Counted from the stretch's first letter, positions 12,031 to 22,607 are shown. The stretch: DNA of 64,000 nucleotides from Bacteroidetes bacterium CG2_30_33_31 (GCA_001872625.1 MNXP01000021.1:1-64000); one strand, 5' to 3'. Notes: generated from the sequence alone by a model not told the origin. Program-made: numbers and translations.

Positions 12031-13134
12031 TTAAAGATGAATTTTTGCATAATTTGGATTATGAATGTAGGATGTGTCTGTAAGGCACAAAAGAAATGCT
12101 TTTAAATCGGCTTTCTGCTGAGGATTTAGTGCTGCACCATGACCGTAAGGAGGTCTAACTTTATGCATGAGTGGATGCGCATATTCAGAATATACCAAGC
12201 CTTCGCTGTAAAAATTTATTACTTCGTCCAAAGTTTTGAATCTGCCATCGTGCATATATGGTCCAGTCAATTCTACATTTCTTAATGTTGGAGCTTTATA
12301 TGCCCCAATATCATTGTGGTTTCCAGTAACAGAATACCTGTCTCCAATTCCATTAAAAGAGCTGTCCTTTGCATTATTGTAAAAAAGGTTAGTAGTCATA
12401 AGTGGATTTGATGGTTGCCCATGACAATGAAAGCAATCTGCACCACTTTCGGTAGTAAAAAGAACCATACCGTTTCTTTCAGAGTTAGTAAAATTATATT
12501 CTCCTCTTAGTACTTTATCCAATTTGGAATCGCTCGAAACCATTGAACGTACAAATTGGCCTATAGCTTTAGCAATCAACTCTTTGCTGATGACTTTTGT
12601 TCCAAAAGCGGCTTCAAACATAGCAGGATATTCTGGTACAGCCGACAAGGCAGCCACTACTTTTTCCCATGTAGAAGCGAATTCACTTTGAAGAGTTATG
12701 GCTCCATAAATATCTTCTTCAATTGATGATGCACCACCATTCCAGGCAAAAGTTCCAGGATTCCATGCAAGATTGATGTGAGGTAGCATTACATTATCTG
12801 TTTCTATTCCCATAACTCCAATTCCTTTTCCAGTGCCATTTTCAAAGGAATTAATTTGCTTATGGCAAGATGAACAGCTGAGGCCTTTGCCTTCATCTGC
12901 TCTACCTGAAAGGCGGTCATCATAATACAAATAATGGCCAAGTTTTACGCCTTCAACTGTCAAAGGATTGTTGGCAGGGATATTTACATTTGTTGGAAAA
13001 CCTTTTGGAATCACAAAATTATAAGGTGTTGGTGCTTTAATAGTTGTTACTGGCGGATCTTTCTTGCATGAATAAAATATATTTGTAGCAATTAAGAGTA
13101 ACAAAAACACTTTTTTATGCGAAATGCTTTTCAT
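12031..13134 (-). CDS. Di-heme cytochrome c peroxidase / MbnH-like lipoprotein
   Basis: Two CxxCH (CSSCH, CFHCH), LGHYLYYDDRLSG, APTLRNVELTGPYMHDGRFKTLDEVINFY. Confidence 0.88.
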   Translation of the reverse strand: MKSISHKKVFLLLLIATNIFYSCKKDPPVTTIKAPTPYNFVIPKGFPTNVNIPANNPLTVEGVKLGHYLYYDDRLSGRADEGKGLSCSSCHKQINSFENGTGKGIGVMGIETDNVMLPHINLAWNPGTFAWNGGASSIEEDIYGAITLQSEFASTWEKVVAALSAVPEYPAMFEAAFGTKVISKELIAKAIGQFVRSMVSSDSKLDKVLRGEYNFTNSERNGMVLFTTESGADCFHCHGQPSNPLMTTNLFYNNAKDSSFNGIGDRYSVTGNHNDIGAYKAPTLRNVELTGPYMHDGRFKTLDEVINFYSEGLVYSEYAHPLMHKVRPPYGHGAALNPQQKADLKAFLLCLTDTSYIHNPNYAKIHL

Positions 13135-13440
13135 AGATATTTATTTGAATGGTTGTTTAAATATGGATTGCGTTTTAGACACCAGAATCATATTTAAAGT
13201 TGCTTTTTGAAAATTCAATAAAATTGGTTTGTTTATATGCTAATATTAGATGCAAGAATAATTTAATTTAACTATTGAAGAGATCTCTCAAATATAATTT
13301 ATAAAAATATATTAATTTAAAGTATTAATATACAATATTATAATGTAAAAATAAAAATAAATTCTAAATAATTTATTTTATTATACAACTTATTAAATCA
13401 TTTTTTAGTCTTTGGGAATATCAATTAAAACCAGAAATTC

Positions 13441-15810
13441 ATGAACATAAAATTATTATTCTTTAGTTTTGGACTGCTTTTATTTTGGCAATTAGCAGCC
13501 TATGGACAAACTACAAATTTAAAGGGATTTGTAAAAGATTCAAAATCAAATCAATCTATTGATGGAGCTACGATTTATTTTCCAACCTTAAAATTAGGTT
13601 GTATCTCAGAATTGGATGGATTATATAAAGTTGATAATATACCTTTTGGAAAATACAAAGTGGTTGTAAAGCACATTGGCTACATTACATTGGGGAAAGA
13701 AATTGAAATCTCGAAAGCTAAAGAGAATAATATTGATTTTTCATTAGAAATGGAGGTCAAAGAATTATTAGGCATTGAGATTAAAAATGATTTGGACTTC
13801 AATCAAACTTTCATAAAAATCACAATAAAAAAATCCAATATTGAGGAAAATTCAGTGCGGGATATTGGAGAATTGCTAAGAACTATTCCAAATATTCAGG
13901 CAGTAAGAAAAGGAGGAGCCAATCTTGATCCAGTTATTCGGGGCTTTAAATTCGACCAGCTAAATGTGCAACTTGATAATGGAATGACGGTTGAGGGTGG
14001 ATGTCCAAACCGAATGGATCCTACAACTTCTCATGTGGAAGCGGAGGATATAGAATCTATTGAAGTGTTGAAAGGCCCTTTTACATTGCGCTATGGGCCT
14101 GTAATGGGAGGTGTTGTTAATCTTAATACTTTAAATCCACGGCCTTTCGACAAGTTTGAAATTCATGTTAAAGGAAATATTAGTTATGAAAGCAATTGGA
14201 ATGGTACTCGCCAACATTTTGCAGTATTGGGTGGTAATAAAAAGTTTTTTTTCACATTTACAGGAAACAATTCAGTTTATGGTGATTATGAAGATGGTGA
14301 AAACAATTCAGTTCCATCTTCTTTTCGAAAATTTGGAGTAACTGGTAAATTAGGATTTGCTATTAAAAAAAATCAAATAATCACTGCATCCTATTCTGAA
14401 TTTTATGCTCGAAATATTAGTTTTCCTACTTTACCAATGGATGAAAGAAAAGACAACACAAAACTTTATTCTTTGGACTATAAAGCAAGAAATATTTCTA
14501 AATTAATTGAAACCATCAACATTAAATCTTATTTTACCGATGTTGATCATACGATGGATAATTATGAGCGAAGTTCAAGTGATAGCATGGCTTCAGTTTC
14601 TCATATTCTTGCTACTCGTTTAGGTTATAGAGCTGAGATTGGCCTAAATGCTTTTACTGGTCACTTATTCGTTGGAACCGATTTTTACAAGATTAATAAA
14701 GATGGAGACAGAGTAAAGAATTTAATTATGCAAATGCCAACTTCTGCTGGTGTGGTACCTATTAAAGTTGAAGATCTTTGGAATAAAGCAGTAATTAATG
14801 ATTTTGGATTTTTTAGCGAATATACTAAGAGAAAAGGGAGTTGGGAATATGTTGGTGCAGTAAGAATTGATTATAATTCAGCTTTTTGTGATTCGATAAA
14901 CTTAAAAAATACAGCAGGTGCTTCCATATTAAGGGTTATTGCTGACAGTACAATTTCAAGCTATTTAAATTTTAGTTTTAGCCTTGGCGCTACAAAAATG
15001 TTGTCAGAAAAGATGAGCTTATGAGCATCTTTTGGTAGAGGAACAAGAAGTCCTAATATGATTGAAAGGTTTATTATACAGCTTCCAGTGAGTTTTGATA
15101 ACTTCGAATATATTGGAAACCCACTGTTAAAGCCTGAAACGAATAATGAGTTTGATTTGGTTCTCAAATATAAGGATTACAAATGGGGTGTCTTTGAGTT
15201 GACTGGATTCTATTCATTAGTAGAAAATTATATTGATGGTGTTTATTTGCCAAAATCTATAGTAAAACCTTTAACTGCTAAGGTTTACGGAGTAAAGAAA
15301 TTTGAAAATACTGGAACGGCAAGTTTGTATGGTTTTGAATATTCATATAAATCTCCTATTCAACATAAACTTCAGGGATTCCTAACTGCGGCTTATACTT
15401 TTGGAGTTCATAAGGAAGTTACTGTTTTAACTTTTGACGCCACCAATAATCCAATAAGCAGTCAAAAGGTTGAAAATGACCCTCTATCTGAAATTCCTCC
15501 TATGAATATTAATTTTGGAATTGTTTACGAACTGCTGAATGGTATCATCATTCCAAAAATTAATATGAGATATATGGCTAAGCAAAATAAAATATCTACA
15601 GCTCAATTCGAAATTCCTACTGATGCAGCTTCAGTATTAAATGTTTCTTTAACTTACAAGCAGAGTCAGGCATTAAGCATTGTTGGAGGTATCACCAATT
15701 TAATGAATAGCACTTATTATGAACATTTAAATAGAAGAATACTAGGAACATCCACTCGAATGTACGAACCAGGTAGAGTTTTTTATATCAATATGATTTT
15801 TAACTTATAG
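13441..15810 (+). pseudogene. TonB-dependent receptor, OprC/copper-receptor-like, interrupted by an in-frame TGA at 15022-15024
   Basis: CarboxypepD_reg-like N-terminus, plug GGCPNRMDPTTSHVEAEDIESIEVLKGPFTLRYGPVMGGVVNLNT; ORFs 13441..15024 and 15058..15810 share one frame and join as ...MSL*ASFGRGTRSPNMIERF... Confidence 0.82.
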
Positions 15811-15820
15811 CATTAAAATT

Positions 15821-16207
15821 ATGAAAAAAATATTATTATTCTTTGTTATCATTTTGTTGAGTCTTCAATCTTGCCAGAAAGAACCGACAATAAGAAAAGT
15901 CAAATATCAAATTAATGGGCTGAGCGATCCATACAAGATTGTATATTTTGATCAAAATGGAAATACAATAAAACAAAATATTACACCTTCGAGTAATAAA
16001 GTTTGGAAGTTGGAATACACCGCCCCAGAAGGCAAAGTGATGTATTTATATTTAGAATTTAAGGAAAACATAAGCAACAATATGGCATTTACAGCAGGAA
16101 TTTATGTAGATGGGAAAGCATACTCTCAGACTAAAAACTTTGATGTAAGTGTAGGTGATACGATATTTAAAATAAAAAGGTCTGGAATTGTGCCATTTAC
16201 AAATTAA
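15821..16207 (+). CDS. Small lipoprotein, possibly MmpS-like fold
   Basis: Lipobox LQSCQKE; VKYQINGLSDPYKIVYFDQNGNTIKQNI...GIYVDGKAYSQ. Confidence 0.65.
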   Translation: MKKILLFFVIILLSLQSCQKEPTIRKVKYQINGLSDPYKIVYFDQNGNTIKQNITPSSNKVWKLEYTAPEGKVMYLYLEFKENISNNMAFTAGIYVDGKAYSQTKNFDVSVGDTIFKIKRSGIVPFTN

Positions 16208-16393
16208 ATATACTGTTGCTCCTGTTTTCTTTTAGAGTGCATTATTGGATTTTAAAAATTTTCATTAAATAACAGATTATATGATATTTATGATTTTTTA
16301 TTCAAAATTGTGCATTGTTTAAAATTAGATAGTTTTTTTATTCACTTGCTAAATTTGCAAAATTCTTTTCCTCTAAACCATTAAAGGTAGATT

Positions 16394-16828
16394 CTAATTA
16401 TAAATTCTCAAAATATTTCCATCAAAAGTGGCATTATATCTTTTCATTGGCACTGTTGCCGGGCCTGAAATTATTGAACCATCGAGTATCACAAATTGAG
16501 ATTTGCAAACTGTATCCGTAACAGTTAGGTTGCTTAAATCCATTTCCAAACGCGAATTGGCTACATAAGGATCATAAGGACAAGTGCGATCGTAGGCTAC
16601 AAACTCATCTGCACTTATTCTATAAACCAAAATTCCTTTGTAGCCTCCGGTTAAATAAACCCAGCCTCCAACAGTGCTGAGCTGCACATAGATAGTTGAA
16701 TTAATATCGAGATATAAATCTACTGCTACATTTGGAATTGTTTGATTCTGATTTGGTTTATCGCATGATATTACTAAAATCATTGTACACGAAATCAAAA
16801 GAAATAATATAAATTTTAGCATTTTCAT
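16394..16828 (-). CDS. Rieske-like lipoprotein with altered cluster ligands
   Basis: Lipobox VISCDK; FVAYDRTCPYDPY...TDTVCKSQFVILDGSIISGPATVPMKRYNATFDGNILRIYN resembles the Rieske C-terminal pattern without CxH/CxxH. Confidence 0.6.
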   Translation of the reverse strand: MKMLKFILFLLISCTMILVISCDKPNQNQTIPNVAVDLYLDINSTIYVQLSTVGGWVYLTGGYKGILVYRISADEFVAYDRTCPYDPYVANSRLEMDLSNLTVTDTVCKSQFVILDGSIISGPATVPMKRYNATFDGNILRIYN

Positions 16829-16959
16829 AGTGTCTGCAAATGTAAGATATTTTATATCTTTAGGTTAAACGAAAAAATTAGTATATTATTTCCAATTAAA
16901 TTTTAAAGAAGCCAAAGATTTCAAGAATCAGAAATATTTTTTCTGTTGAATTAAAATCT

Positions 16960-17562
16960 TCAGAAATCAAATTTCAATTGCCGTTTTAAGTGAAAAGTTT
17001 TGCGATGATGGTTACAAAACCCAAATTCATCAATGGCCGCTACATGTGCTTTTGTTCCATAACCTTTGTTATTATCCCAATGGTATATGGGAAAATCGAG
17101 ATGTAAATTTTTCATAATTTCATCTCTACAAGTTTTTGCAAGAATGGATGCAGCTGCAATTGACATATATTTTCCATCGCCTTTTACTATGGTAGTATAT
17201 GGAATATTTTTGTAAGGCTTAAATTTATTACCATCGATTAAAATTTGTTCAGGGCAGATTGAAAGTTTTTCTAAAGCAATATGCATTGCAAGAATAGAGG
17301 CATTGAGTATATTAATTTTGTCTATTTCTTCAACGCTTACAATGCCTATTCCATAGGAAAGAGCATTGTCTTCAATAATTGTTTTTAGTAAAAGTCGATT
17401 TTTCTCAGTCAATTTTTTGCTGTCATCAAGTATTTGATTTTCAAAATTCTTTGGAAGAATCACAGCAGCAGCTACTACGGGCCCTGCAAGACAACCGCGG
17501 CCAGCTTCATCGCAACCTGCTTCTAATAATTCCGAAAAAAGCCATGGTTTTAGCATTATCAA
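16960..17562 (-). CDS. rnhB: Ribonuclease HII
   Basis: EAGCDEAGRGCLAGPVVAAAVILP, DSKKL, AAASILAKTCRD. Confidence 0.96.
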   Translation of the reverse strand: MIMLKPWLFSELLEAGCDEAGRGCLAGPVVAAAVILPKNFENQILDDSKKLTEKNRLLLKTIIEDNALSYGIGIVSVEEIDKINILNASILAMHIALEKLSICPEQILIDGNKFKPYKNIPYTTIVKGDGKYMSIAAASILAKTCRDEIMKNLHLDFPIYHWDNNKGYGTKAHVAAIDEFGFCNHHRKTFHLKRQLKFDF

Positions 17563-18530
17563 AAATAAAAATATACTGATGAGATTATGTATATCGAAAA
17601 AATAATATCTAAATATAAGGTCTTCTTAAAATATTGTAGCCCAATTCCTATAATTGCAGATATTGAGGGAATTAGCAAAATTATATTAATACTATTTGCT
17701 GCTTTGGAGAAGAAAGTTATGTAGGTGGTGATTAATAAAAATGCAATTGTGAGAGATATTATTGACCTGATGTGAATTAATCTATTTGCATAATTATTTA
17801 TAACTTTCCATATAGAGAGTAAAAATAAAATAAGAGTAAATATTGAAGAAATTAAGTTGTTGATGTTTAATGTTTCATATTTAAAATGAAAGTTGAGTAA
17901 TTCAGTGGCGAAAATGCTTTTAAATGTGAGATTATTGCCTATTAAAAAATAATAGACATAAAGGTAGATATAAGGTAACGACCACATTAATAAAGTAATT
18001 AAAATTAATTTGAATTTGAATTGTCGTAGCAATAATAATGCTATTGGAAGATAAATTACTAAGATATAAAGTGGTTTATAAATCAGAGAAGAAAGGCTAA
18101 AAAGAATTGCAAGATTTATCAAGTCGGGTATTTTGAATTCCTGTAGAGAAGCCTCAAAAAGCAAGAAGATAGCGTAAAGTAATGTGAGAAAACCTAAAAG
18201 TTGGGAGCTTAAATTCCATAATTCAGGGAAAGCACATAGGATAAGTAAATAAGCAAAAAGAATAGAGAAATTATTTCGCGGAAGTAGAGCGAATTTTTTA
18301 TAAAGTTCATTCAAGAATATTCCAATAAATAGTAAGGGAAAGAATGTAAATATTTGTGAAATGATGATACTGCTGCCGATAAAATAGATTATAAAATTGT
18401 ACAGAAGCCCGTCGGAGGCTGATTTAATAATCATAAAATCATTTCTTAAGAAAAGTGATATAAAAATAATGCTAATAAATATTAAGAAAAATATTTGATT
18501 ACCAGTGCTTTTTATAAAATGTTTAATCAA
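17559..18530 (-). CDS. Polytopic membrane protein (DUF6427-like)
   Basis: Multiple hydrophobic helices; overlaps rnhB by 4 bp. Confidence 0.65.
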   Translation of the reverse strand: MIKHFIKSTGNQIFFLIFISIIFISLFLRNDFMIIKSASDGLLYNFIIYFIGSSIIISQIFTFFPLLFIGIFLNELYKKFALLPRNNFSILFAYLLILCAFPELWNLSSQLLGFLTLLYAIFLLFEASLQEFKIPDLINLAILFSLSSLIYKPLYILVIYLPIALLLLRQFKFKLILITLLMWSLPYIYLYVYYFLIGNNLTFKSIFATELLNFHFKYETLNINNLISSIFTLILFLLSIWKVINNYANRLIHIRSIISLTIAFLLITTYITFFSKAANSINIILLIPSISAIIGIGLQYFKKTLYLDIIFSIYIISSVYFYF

Positions 18531-18535
18531 TTTAT

Positions 18536-19828
18536 TTAGTATTTAGACAGTAAATCTTTGCCGATATCCTTTCTGTAAACTACGCCATCGAATTTGATTT
18601 TTTTTGCTGCTTTATAAGAAAGAGCGATAGCGTCAATCAAATGTTTACCGTAGGATGAAACGGCCAAAACTCTGCCGCCGCTGCTTACAATTTGCTCTTT
18701 TTTGTTAAGCTTAGTGCCTGCATGAAATATCATGGTGTTTTCTGAAATATCAGAATCCAAACCTGTTATTTGCTTGTCAACAGAATAGCTTTCGGGATAT
18801 CCATTTGAAGCCATCACAACAGTTGCTACACAGCGGCTATCGTACCTTATATTTGCTTCAGAAGTTTTGCCTTCAGAAGTAAGTATAAGAGCTTTGAGCA
18901 AATCATTTTTAATTCTAGGAATTACAGATTGCGCTTCAGGGTCACCCAGCCTTACATTATATTCAATCACTAAAGGCTCGCCATTTACATTCATTAATCC
19001 GAAAAAAATAAAACCAAAATATTTCATTCCCTCTTTGTAAATTCCTTTCACAGTGGGTTTTATAATCTTTTCCTCGACTTTAGTCATAAATTTATTTGAG
19101 GCAAAAGGTACTGGAGATATTGATCCCATTCCGCCAGTATTTAATCCTGTATCGCCTTCTCCAATGCGTTTATAATCTTTGGCTTCTGGAAGCAAAATGT
19201 AATCTTTGCCATCGGTAAGAACAAATACCGAAAGTTCAATTCCATCAAGGAATTCCTCTATAATTATTCTTTTGCCTGCGGCACCAAATTTTTCCTCAAA
19301 GAGTATGGACTTTATTTCTTCTTTTGCATTTTCAGCATCGTTTAAAATCAGCACGCCTTTTCCTGCAGCAAGTCCATCAACTTTTATTACGTAGGGCGGT
19401 TTTAGCTCATCAATAAATTTACAAGCTCCATTAAAAGAAACTTTGTTAAATGACTGATATGCTGCTGTAGGAATATTATGTCGAGCCATAAATTGCTTTG
19501 CAAATTGCTTGCTGCCTTCCAATTGTGCAGAGATCTTCGAAGGAGCAATTACTTTAACATTTTTTAGGTAAGGGTCGTTTTTGAAGAAATCGAAAATACC
19601 AGCTACTAAGGGTTGTTCTGGGCCAACAATTATCATGTCGAGTTCAACCTCAATGGCAAATGTTTTAATTTCCTCGAAATCCATAGGGTCAATTGGAAGA
19701 TTCTTGCCAATTGCCTCAGTGCCAGCATTGCCAGGTGCAAAAAAAAGTTTTGAGAGTTTGTTGCTTTGAGCTATTTTCCAACCTAATGCATGTTCTCTTC
19801 CACCAGAACCAATAATCAATACCTTCAT
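18536..19828 (-). CDS. purD: Phosphoribosylamine--glycine ligase
   Basis: MKVLIIGSGGREHALGWKIAQS, ATP-grasp motifs, YNVRLGDPEAQ. Confidence 0.98.
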   Translation of the reverse strand: MKVLIIGSGGREHALGWKIAQSNKLSKLFFAPGNAGTEAIGKNLPIDPMDFEEIKTFAIEVELDMIIVGPEQPLVAGIFDFFKNDPYLKNVKVIAPSKISAQLEGSKQFAKQFMARHNIPTAAYQSFNKVSFNGACKFIDELKPPYVIKVDGLAAGKGVLILNDAENAKEEIKSILFEEKFGAAGKRIIIEEFLDGIELSVFVLTDGKDYILLPEAKDYKRIGEGDTGLNTGGMGSISPVPFASNKFMTKVEEKIIKPTVKGIYKEGMKYFGFIFFGLMNVNGEPLVIEYNVRLGDPEAQSVIPRIKNDLLKALILTSEGKTSEANIRYDSRCVATVVMASNGYPESYSVDKQITGLDSDISENTMIFHAGTKLNKKEQIVSSGGRVLAVSSYGKHLIDAIALSYKAAKKIKFDGVVYRKDIGKDLLSKY

Positions 19829-19851
19829 AATTTTTTTCTCAATATATGTTA

Positions 19852-20502
19852 TTAATTTTTTACACCATAAGCCAAATCACCTGCGTCGCCGAGGCCAGGT
19901 ACTATGTAAGATTGGGCGGTAAGTTCGTTGTCAATAGCACCAACCCAAAGTTTTACATTTTGACGAGATAATTGACTTTTTACAAAATTAATCCCATCTG
20001 TGCAGGCAATAGCCGATACAATGTGGGTGATGCTTGGCTTCCCAAAAGCAAGTAATGTTTTGTAGGTAAGTGCCATAGATGCACCTGTGGCAAGCATGGG
20101 ATCTACAAGTATCAAAACACGGCCATCAATTTTTGGACATGAAGCATACTCCAGTTCTATATGGAATTTACCATTTTTATTATGTTTCCGATAAGCCGAA
20201 ATAAATGCATTATCTGCTTTATCAAAAAAGTTTAAAAGTCCTTGATGTAATGGTAATCCCGCACGCATAATAGTAGCTAAAACAGGCTGCTCTTTTATGT
20301 TGTTTATTTTTGAAATGCCTAAGGGCGATGTTATTTCCTTTTCCTGGTATTCAAGGGTTTTACTTATTTCATAGGCAAAAACTTCACCTATTCTCTCCAT
20401 ATTTTTTCTAAAACGCATTCTGTCTTTTTGCATTTCTGCATCTCTAATTTCGGAAATAAATTCATTGAAAATAGAGTTTTTCTCGCCAAGATTGGTAATC
20501 AT
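19852..20502 (-). CDS. upp: Uracil phosphoribosyltransferase
   Basis: ATIMRAGLPLHQGLLNFF, RVLILVDPMLATGASM, YIVPGLGDAGDLAYG; start moved to ATG at 20502. Confidence 0.93.
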   Translation of the reverse strand: MITNLGEKNSIFNEFISEIRDAEMQKDRMRFRKNMERIGEVFAYEISKTLEYQEKEITSPLGISKINNIKEQPVLATIMRAGLPLHQGLLNFFDKADNAFISAYRKHNKNGKFHIELEYASCPKIDGRVLILVDPMLATGASMALTYKTLLAFGKPSITHIVSAIACTDGINFVKSQLSRQNVKLWVGAIDNELTAQSYIVPGLGDAGDLAYGVKN

Positions 20503-20625
20503 GATGTAAGTCTTTTGTTGATTTGAAGATGCTAAAATAAACAAAAAACCTAGATGGATTTTATCTTTTTATAGACTAAATATTTTCATCTTTTCAATTA
20601 GCTTTTTTTACTTAAAAAAATGTTA

Positions 20626-21567
20626 TTAAGCTTTTAAGTATGAATAAATTCTTTTTATTTGTTTCAATGGGAATTTAAATCTATTGATCTCGATGCTTTC
20701 ATAATGAAATTTTTTGGCTCCAAAACTTTTATAAAATCTTGCTAAATTTACGTCATTTGAGCCTTCAAAATCTAAAATATAGTTTTGATTTTGAAGTTTT
20801 TTTATTTGATTATCAATTAAATATGGCATAGCTCCAAGTTTTTTCCCTTCTTTAGTATTGCCGCTAAAAAGAAAAATGCTCCTTCCATTTCCGCTAACAA
20901 ATAATGCTGTGGCAACAATATTATTATGTTCATCTATTACGCCTTTAACTTCGGCTTTCCCTTTGTGAATGAGCATATAAATTAGCTTTTGCAATCTGTT
21001 ATAATCTTTGGACTTTAATTTTTTTATTTCTTTGCCTTTGTTTTCACGGAACATTTTAATCAGTTCTTCGGGCTTTACATATTGTATTTCATTCAGATTA
21101 TTTGCTTCTGCTTTCTTTAGATTTCTTTTTAAATTAGAAGAATATGATTCGTAAATAATCTTGTAATTTCCAGAAATTTCTAATTCAAAATTATCATTTT
21201 TTCTTGATATTAATTTATTAGAAATTTTTCCGAGAAGAAATTTATTGAGGTTTAAAGATATAAATTTGAATTCATTAGGGATGGCGTCTATGAATTCTTC
21301 CAAGACAGAGTTAGAGGCTGTATTTTTCCAAAAGATGCCAAGTTGCTGAATAAAAAGTGGCTGATGAATATATTTGAAATCAAATTTTTTTGAATAGGGC
21401 AGAGGCATAAGTATCTCATAATCATCTTTTATTAAGGCATCCCAACTATTATCTGTTAAAATATCGAGTAGGCTTGAATCGGCATAAATATAAGCATTTA
21501 CAGATGAGTTTATTGATTTATCCCATTTGTTTTTGTCTATGAATTCATGCTTAACATATTTTATCAT
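20626..21567 (-). CDS. GNAT/FemAB-like acyltransferase family protein
   Basis: C-terminal AEVKGVIDEHNNIVATALFVSGNGRSIFLFSGNTKEGKKLGAMPYLID...NLARFYKSFGAK. Confidence 0.65.
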   Translation of the reverse strand: MIKYVKHEFIDKNKWDKSINSSVNAYIYADSSLLDILTDNSWDALIKDDYEILMPLPYSKKFDFKYIHQPLFIQQLGIFWKNTASNSVLEEFIDAIPNEFKFISLNLNKFLLGKISNKLISRKNDNFELEISGNYKIIYESYSSNLKRNLKKAEANNLNEIQYVKPEELIKMFRENKGKEIKKLKSKDYNRLQKLIYMLIHKGKAEVKGVIDEHNNIVATALFVSGNGRSIFLFSGNTKEGKKLGAMPYLIDNQIKKLQNQNYILDFEGSNDVNLARFYKSFGAKKFHYESIEINRFKFPLKQIKRIYSYLKA

Positions 21568-21575
21568 TAGATTAA

Positions 21576-22607
21576 TTATTTTACCAAATCATAGAGTTTT
21601 TCGAGATTTGGTTGCAAAATAATTTCTGAACGACGGTTTTTTGCTCTCCCTTCGCTGGTTTCATTTGATGATATTGGCATAAATTCGCCTCTTCCAGCTG
21701 CTGTAATTTGCTGCGGATTTATTTTGCTATTGATGGATAAAACTCTTACTATACTTGTGGCACGTTTAACGCTCAAATCCCAGTTATCATTTACATTTCC
21801 TGCACCATTGTATGGTACATTATCGGTATGACCTTCCACTAAAATTTTAATATCTTTGTTGTTTTCTAACACTTTAGCAAGCTTAATCAATGCCTCTTGG
21901 CCTTTAGGGTTAATAGCAAAACTACCAGAAGCAAACAATAATTTTTCGTCCATAGAGACATAAACCTGACCGTTTTTACGAGTTACAGTAAGTCCATTAT
22001 TCTCAAATCCAGTAAGCGCATTGGAGACACTATTTTTTAGGCTGTTCATTATCGAATCTTTTGCGGCAACCTCTTTTCTTAAATCGTTATATGCTTTTTC
22101 CTTTTCGGTTAATTCAGATTGAGCCTGAGTGAGTTGCTGACTCATTTTATCGAGAGTAAGTTTTTTATCAGCATATTCTTTTTCCAATTTGCTCAGAGCA
22201 TTTTCGCGTCGCATTAAATCTTGTTGAGCTTTTTGAAGTTCAGTAAGTATTTTCTTTGTTTCAGCTTGATTTCCAGAGCTTAAGTCGTTATATTTAGAAA
22301 GCAAATCTTCGTAGCTGCTATTCAAATTATTATAGTTTTTTGAAGCAATTCTGTAATTTTTTCCAAGCGAGTTGGTATCTGCTTTCAAAGCTTCTATTTG
22401 CAATTGCATAGCAGAATTCTTCTGAGATAATTCGCTCACCATGGTGCTTAGTTGACGGTTTTCGTCTTTTAATTTGTTGTTTTCAACCTCGGTTATGTCG
22501 CGCTTACTTTGAAGCTCTTTGAATTTTTTGGAGCTTACACATGAAGTGAAGATTAAGGTATTAACTATGCATAAAACCAGCATTTTATAAAAAATATTTT
22601 TCATCAT
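21576..22607 (-). CDS. OmpA-family lipoprotein with coiled-coil
   Basis: Lipobox FTSCVSS; ILVEGHTDNVPYNG...NWDLSVKRATSIVRVL...GRGEFMPISSNETSEGRAKNRRSEIIL. Confidence 0.92.
   Translation of the reverse strand: MMKNIFYKMLVLCIVNTLIFTSCVSSKKFKELQSKRDITEVENNKLKDENRQLSTMVSELSQKNSAMQLQIEALKADTNSLGKNYRIASKNYNNLNSSYEDLLSKYNDLSSGNQAETKKILTELQKAQQDLMRRENALSKLEKEYADKKLTLDKMSQQLTQAQSELTEKEKAYNDLRKEVAAKDSIMNSLKNSVSNALTGFENNGLTVTRKNGQVYVSMDEKLLFASGSFAINPKGQEALIKLAKVLENNKDIKILVEGHTDNVPYNGAGNVNDNWDLSVKRATSIVRVLSINSKINPQQITAAGRGEFMPISSNETSEGRAKNRRSEIILQPNLEKLYDLVK

Noticed and set aside
15022-15024. Genetic-code reassignment or selenocysteine at the receptor TGA
   Set aside because: rnhB (stop at 16960-16962) and the DUF819 gene (53617-53619) end in TGA in a normal context; the position is not a Cys-type redox site and no SECIS-like logic was evident.
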